The notes below the pieces were generated by a model. The model saw only the letters and a program-made list of their open reading frames with translations, was not told the origin of the DNA and made no database searches. A stretch of 64,000 nucleotides of DNA, from the NCBI GenBank assembly GCA_036898135.1, contig CM072517.1, forward strand, positions 61,779,960 to 61,843,959, in the 5' to 3' direction. Positions 60,490 through 64,000 of the stretch are shown here, piece after piece (the stretch's first letter is position 1; the number at the start of each line of letters is the position of its first letter). The position numbers were made by a program, and so were the translations under genes. The stretch comes from Oncomelania hupensis (taxonomy: Eukaryota; Mollusca; Gastropoda; Littorinimorpha; Pomatiopsidae).

Positions 60490-60672
60490 TAACCAACAAC
60501 AACAACAACAACAACAACAAACATATAACCAACAACAACAACAAACTAACAAACATAATACAACAACAAACTAACAGACATATAACCAACAACAACAACA
60601 AACTAACAAACATATAACCAACAACAACAACAAACTAACAGACATATAACCAACAACAACAACAAACTAACA
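60490..60672. repeat. 32-bp minisatellite (ACATATAACC plus CAACAA run)
   Basis: Five to six units with 32-bp spacing (for example 60611 to 60643), differing by AACAAA/AACAGA. The arm-1 equivalent (24660-24710) has a single unit. Confidence 0.9.
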
Positions 60673-60925
60673 AACAATCCAATAGTACAGACAAACAGTG
60701 TTACCAGGGCACCCAGCAAGCAAGAGGTTTGAGTAAGCTGAGCTGAGAGACGTTTTCAAGGAAGCCGACATCGGACATTCCTCTTCATAAAAAATGGCGC
60801 ACTCCAACATTCGCGTCATGATTCTGTCAAACAGACAATGACAAAGGTACCAGCTAAAGATATAGATACTACCAAAGAGCTTATTATGCTCATTAAGCTC
60901 TTTGATACTACTGAAAGATCATAGC

Positions 60926-61062
60926 TATCCTATCCTATCCTATCCTATCCCGGCCGTAACTCGCAGGTCGTAGGGGCACCACAGATGATCGTTTAACCCG
61001 CATACTCCATCTTTCCTTGTCCTCAGCAACCCTGATTGTTTCGCAGTGTAAGACCAGTCCAT
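60926..61062 (-). mobile_element. RTE 3'-end fragment, copy g
   Basis: Five TATCC pentamers followed by the conserved RTE 3' coding end. It stops at CCAGTCCATG after about 137 bases and is inserted in arm 2. Confidence 0.92.
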
Positions 61063-61196
61063 GGTCAAAGATAAAAATAAAAAACAATTAGAGATAAAAG
61101 ATAATGATACAAATATAATAGCAAAAGGCAATGAGTAAAGATAATAGATAATGATAAAATATAACAGCTTAAGGAATTATATAAATATAGTATATA

Positions 61197-63818
61197 TCCT
61201 ATCCTATCCTATCCCGTAACTCTGAGGTCGTTGGGGCACCACAGATGATCGTTTAACCAGCGTACTCCATCTTTCTCTGTCCTCAGCAACCCTCATCGCT
61301 TCGCTCAGTGTCAAGCCAGTCCATTCTCGAATGTTTTCCTCCTACCTCTTTTTCTGTCTCCCTCTTTTTCTGCCTCGTTGCACCGTGTCTTGCAGAATGA
61401 TCATTGAAAGGCCTGATGCTCTGGTAACGTGGCCATACCATCGGAGTTTCCGTTTCTTCACTACTGTGAGCAGGTCATCGTGTTGTCCAATGGCTTGTGT
61501 GATGGTCTGTCGGACTTCGTGGTGATGTGCTGGGTATAGGAAATGCCCAGAATTCTTATGCAGCACCTCATCTCCATGCTTTGTACTCTTCGTTGTAGAT
61601 CTGCTGTGAGGGTCCATGTTTCGCAAGCGTATAGGAAGATGGAGATGACAAGGGAGCGCAGCAGCCTTAACTTCGAATGTAGACTGATGGTCTTGTGTTT
61701 CTAAATGGTCTTCAACCTTGCCAAGGCAGTTGTTTGTGCGATCCTGGGAAGGACTTCCTGTCGGGAACCATTGTCTGATACAATGGCTCCTAAATATTTG
61801 AAGCTGTGCACTGCGTTGAGGGATTGGCCTTGGACTTTGATGTCCGTGTTAATGGCATTGGTGTTGTTGGTCACCATTTTGGTCTTCTATGCACTTATTT
61901 CCATTCCATAGGATCTTGGGGTGGTGTCAAGCCTCTGTTCCAGCTGTTCAATTTCTTGTTCCTCTCCAGCCAATCCATCACTGTCATCCGCAAAACGAAG
62001 GTTGGAGATTGCTCTACCACCTATGCTGATTGTGCCTTCGTGATCTGTACGGGCATCTGACAAGATGCGCTCTAGGAAGATGTTGAAGAGTGTTGGAGAG
62101 AGTAGGCATCCTTGACGCACACCGATTGTTGTTCTGAACCAGTTTCTGATGGCGCTGTTATGGAGGACTGCACTGGTAGCTTGTCATACAGGCTTTTGAT
62201 GACTTCAATAATTTTAGGGCTGATGTTGTACTCTCTCATGATTGCCCACAGAGCTGCATGCCAGACTCGATCAAACGCCTTCTTGAAGTCTACAAACACA
62301 TGATATAAATGTTGTTGGTGCTGTAGGTATTTATCGCACATTATTCTGATGTTGAAAATCTGTTCAGTGGTACTTCGCCCTGCCCTGAATCCTGCTTGTT
62401 CTTCAGCTATGATTTGTTCAGCTTAGGGTTTCAACCTGTTGAGCATTATTTTCAGGAGGACCTTGCTGAGATGGCTGATAAGGTTGATGTTGCGGTAATT
62501 TTCACACTCCTGAAGGTTACCTTTTTGGGAAGGCATAGGCAACTCCCCACTCTGCCAGATCTTGTTACAGATAATCGTGAGGGCGTCAATCATCGCTTCT
62601 CCTCCTGCTTGAAGCAGTTCCGCGGGGATGTTGTCCACTCCCGCTGACTTCCCCTTCTTCAGCGATTGCACTGCTGCCTCAACTTCTTCTCGGAGAATTG
62701 GGAGGATTTCTTCTTCTACTCTGTTCTCTGGACATGCTAGAACTGATGGGTCTCCATTTGGTGTGTGGTTGTAAAGGTCAGAGCAGTACTCTGTCCATCT
62801 ATCCAAGACTTCTTGTTCTTCTGTAAGGCATATGCCAGACTTGCTTTGGACCGTGGAGACCTTGGGCTGTTTAACACTTGTCAGCCGCTTCACAGTCTGG
62901 TAGGCCTTCTTGCTGGTTTTCTTGTTCAGACTGTTCTCTATTTCCTGGCATTGATCTTCCATCCAGATCTCCTTTGCTGAGCGCATGCCTTTTCGGATGT
63001 TATTGTTGATTTTTTGTTGGCAGGTATCAGCTCCCTGTGAGGTGTTCTTTTCCTTTTTCATCTCTCTTCGTTTATCACCAAGGCCCAAAAGTTCAGGTGT
63101 GATCCACGGCTTCTTCTTTGGCCAGTGCTTGCCAAGGATCTCAGTGGCGGCATCTGTCACAGCTGAGTTGAAGGTGGTGGTTATGGTGTTGACATCTACT
63201 TCACGAGCTCCCAAAATGAGCAGTGGAGCAAATATTCCTCCAACTGTGGCCTGAAATATTTCTGCTACCTCCGGGTCTTGCAGTTTGTCCAGGTCGAACT
63301 TCAGTCTAGTGCACTTTGCTGCGTTTACTCTCTTAAGTGGAGCCGGAAAGACACCATCATGAGATCGTGGTCACTTCCGATGTCTGCTCCTGGAAAAGTG
63401 CGTGTCCTGCCAATGTTTATGCTTGATCTGAAGCGTATCTTGACCATGATGTAATCGATTTGATTGTGATGCTCCCCGCAGGACTGTGCCATGTCCATCG
63501 TCTGGATTTCTTGTGGAGACAAAGCGTGTTTGCCAGTATCAGATTGTGGTCTTTGGCAAACTCCAAGAGTCTCAGACCCCTGTCATTTGGCTCGGTGTTG
63601 CAGTGAGGACCCCATGTGTCTTCCCAGTTGTGGTGCGCATCTTGGCCAACATTGGCATTCCAGTCGCCTTGCATTATGATTATGTTCTTCTTTGGCACTT
63701 GGTCAAGGATAGCCAGTAGATTTTCATAGAAATCCTCCACTTCGCTGTCTGATGTTGGGGCATAGTCCTTGATGATTGTGATGTTGAAAGGGGCTGCTCT
63801 CAAACGGATGGTAATGAG
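61197..63818 (-). pseudogene. RTE copy h, long but decayed (endonuclease middle to 3' end)
   Basis: Minus-strand pieces match the intact element in order. 63827-63417: APFNITI, MQGDWNANVG. 63522-63325: QIDYIMVK and GSDHDLMM. 63214-62423: linker to KGKSAGVDNIPAELL and SQKGNLQECENYR. 62341-62072: FKKAFDRVWH. 62120-61887: MRQGCLLSPTLFN and FADDSDGLAGEEQ. 61626-61342: RKLRWYGHVTR. About 200 N-terminal residues are missing, and several frameshifts, including a deletion in the region equivalent to SGEWPIPWTQSL, separate the pieces. The 3' end has a TATCC tail at 61197. Confidence 0.9.
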
Positions 63819-63996
63819 GTGAGACACGCACTCACAGAGGGTTTAAACAAACATAAATCTGCACTGAGCAGGCTGTAGTGGCGTGATTGAGTAGATAGGG
63901 ATTATTAGCGATAAATAAGACCCGCAATCATGCCAATACTAACGGGCACCATGCTTTCCCGATGATTCGCTCTCCAGGCTCAACAGGCATGGCCGT
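63819..63996 (-). other. 5S-rRNA-like tip of arm 2
   Basis: Reverse complement of 23838-24017, including the CGGCCATGCC tip, CGAATCATCGGGAAAGCA and GCCCGTTAGTATTGGCATGA. On the minus strand one further landmark is visible: the base triplet before the tip is ATA, giving TACGGCCATGCC as in 5S rRNA, whereas arm 1 has TTC there. Confidence 0.45.
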
Positions 63997-64000
63997 ATCT

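Overview
This is a eukaryotic, repeat-dominated window. Non-LTR retrotransposons, tRNA-derived SINEs, long GA, GATA and CA microsatellites, a 58-bp satellite and short exon-like islands with GT/AG borders point to an invertebrate nuclear genome. Dispersed AAGGTCA-rich repeats and the mix of RTE-, L2- and CR1-like LINEs fit a lophotrochozoan, probably a gastropod mollusc. That placement is an inference from repeat flavour, not from a marker gene. No bacterial operon, rRNA operon, CRISPR array or viral gene set was seen.

Layout. 1-7011: a possible LTR-like piece at the left edge, a decayed RTE copy, a SINE and microsatellites. 7012-22290: one satellite array (58-bp unit, with a 48-bp variant), split by a near-complete RTE retrotransposon with an intact 1090-residue ORF (9674-13029) and by a 1.76-kb TG...CA element with a 5-bp target duplication (13726-15485). 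The right part of the array holds a recent 2664-bp tandem duplication. 23053-23837: two phase-compatible exon-like segments of an unrecognised cysteine-bearing protein.

23838-63996: a large imperfect inverted repeat. Arm 1 (23838-29294) is compact. Arm 2 (36159-63996) is the same sequence in reverse, swollen about fivefold by RTE copies, a CR1-like LINE carrying a SINE, two expanded minisatellites and a 16.7-kb insert. That insert contains an AT-rich palindrome with an LTR-like element, a THAP-domain first exon and two LINE ORF1 remnants. The outer tips of both arms carry a 5S-rRNA-like sequence. The spacer (29295-36158) holds an L2-like LINE, a LINE C-terminal fragment and a frameshifted exon resembling a monocarboxylate transporter.

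No set of genes here works as a pathway. The window is best read as host gene fragments embedded in mobile and satellite DNA. Eight copies of one RTE family, all in the same orientation and ending in a GGATA-type tail, provide a common thread through it.
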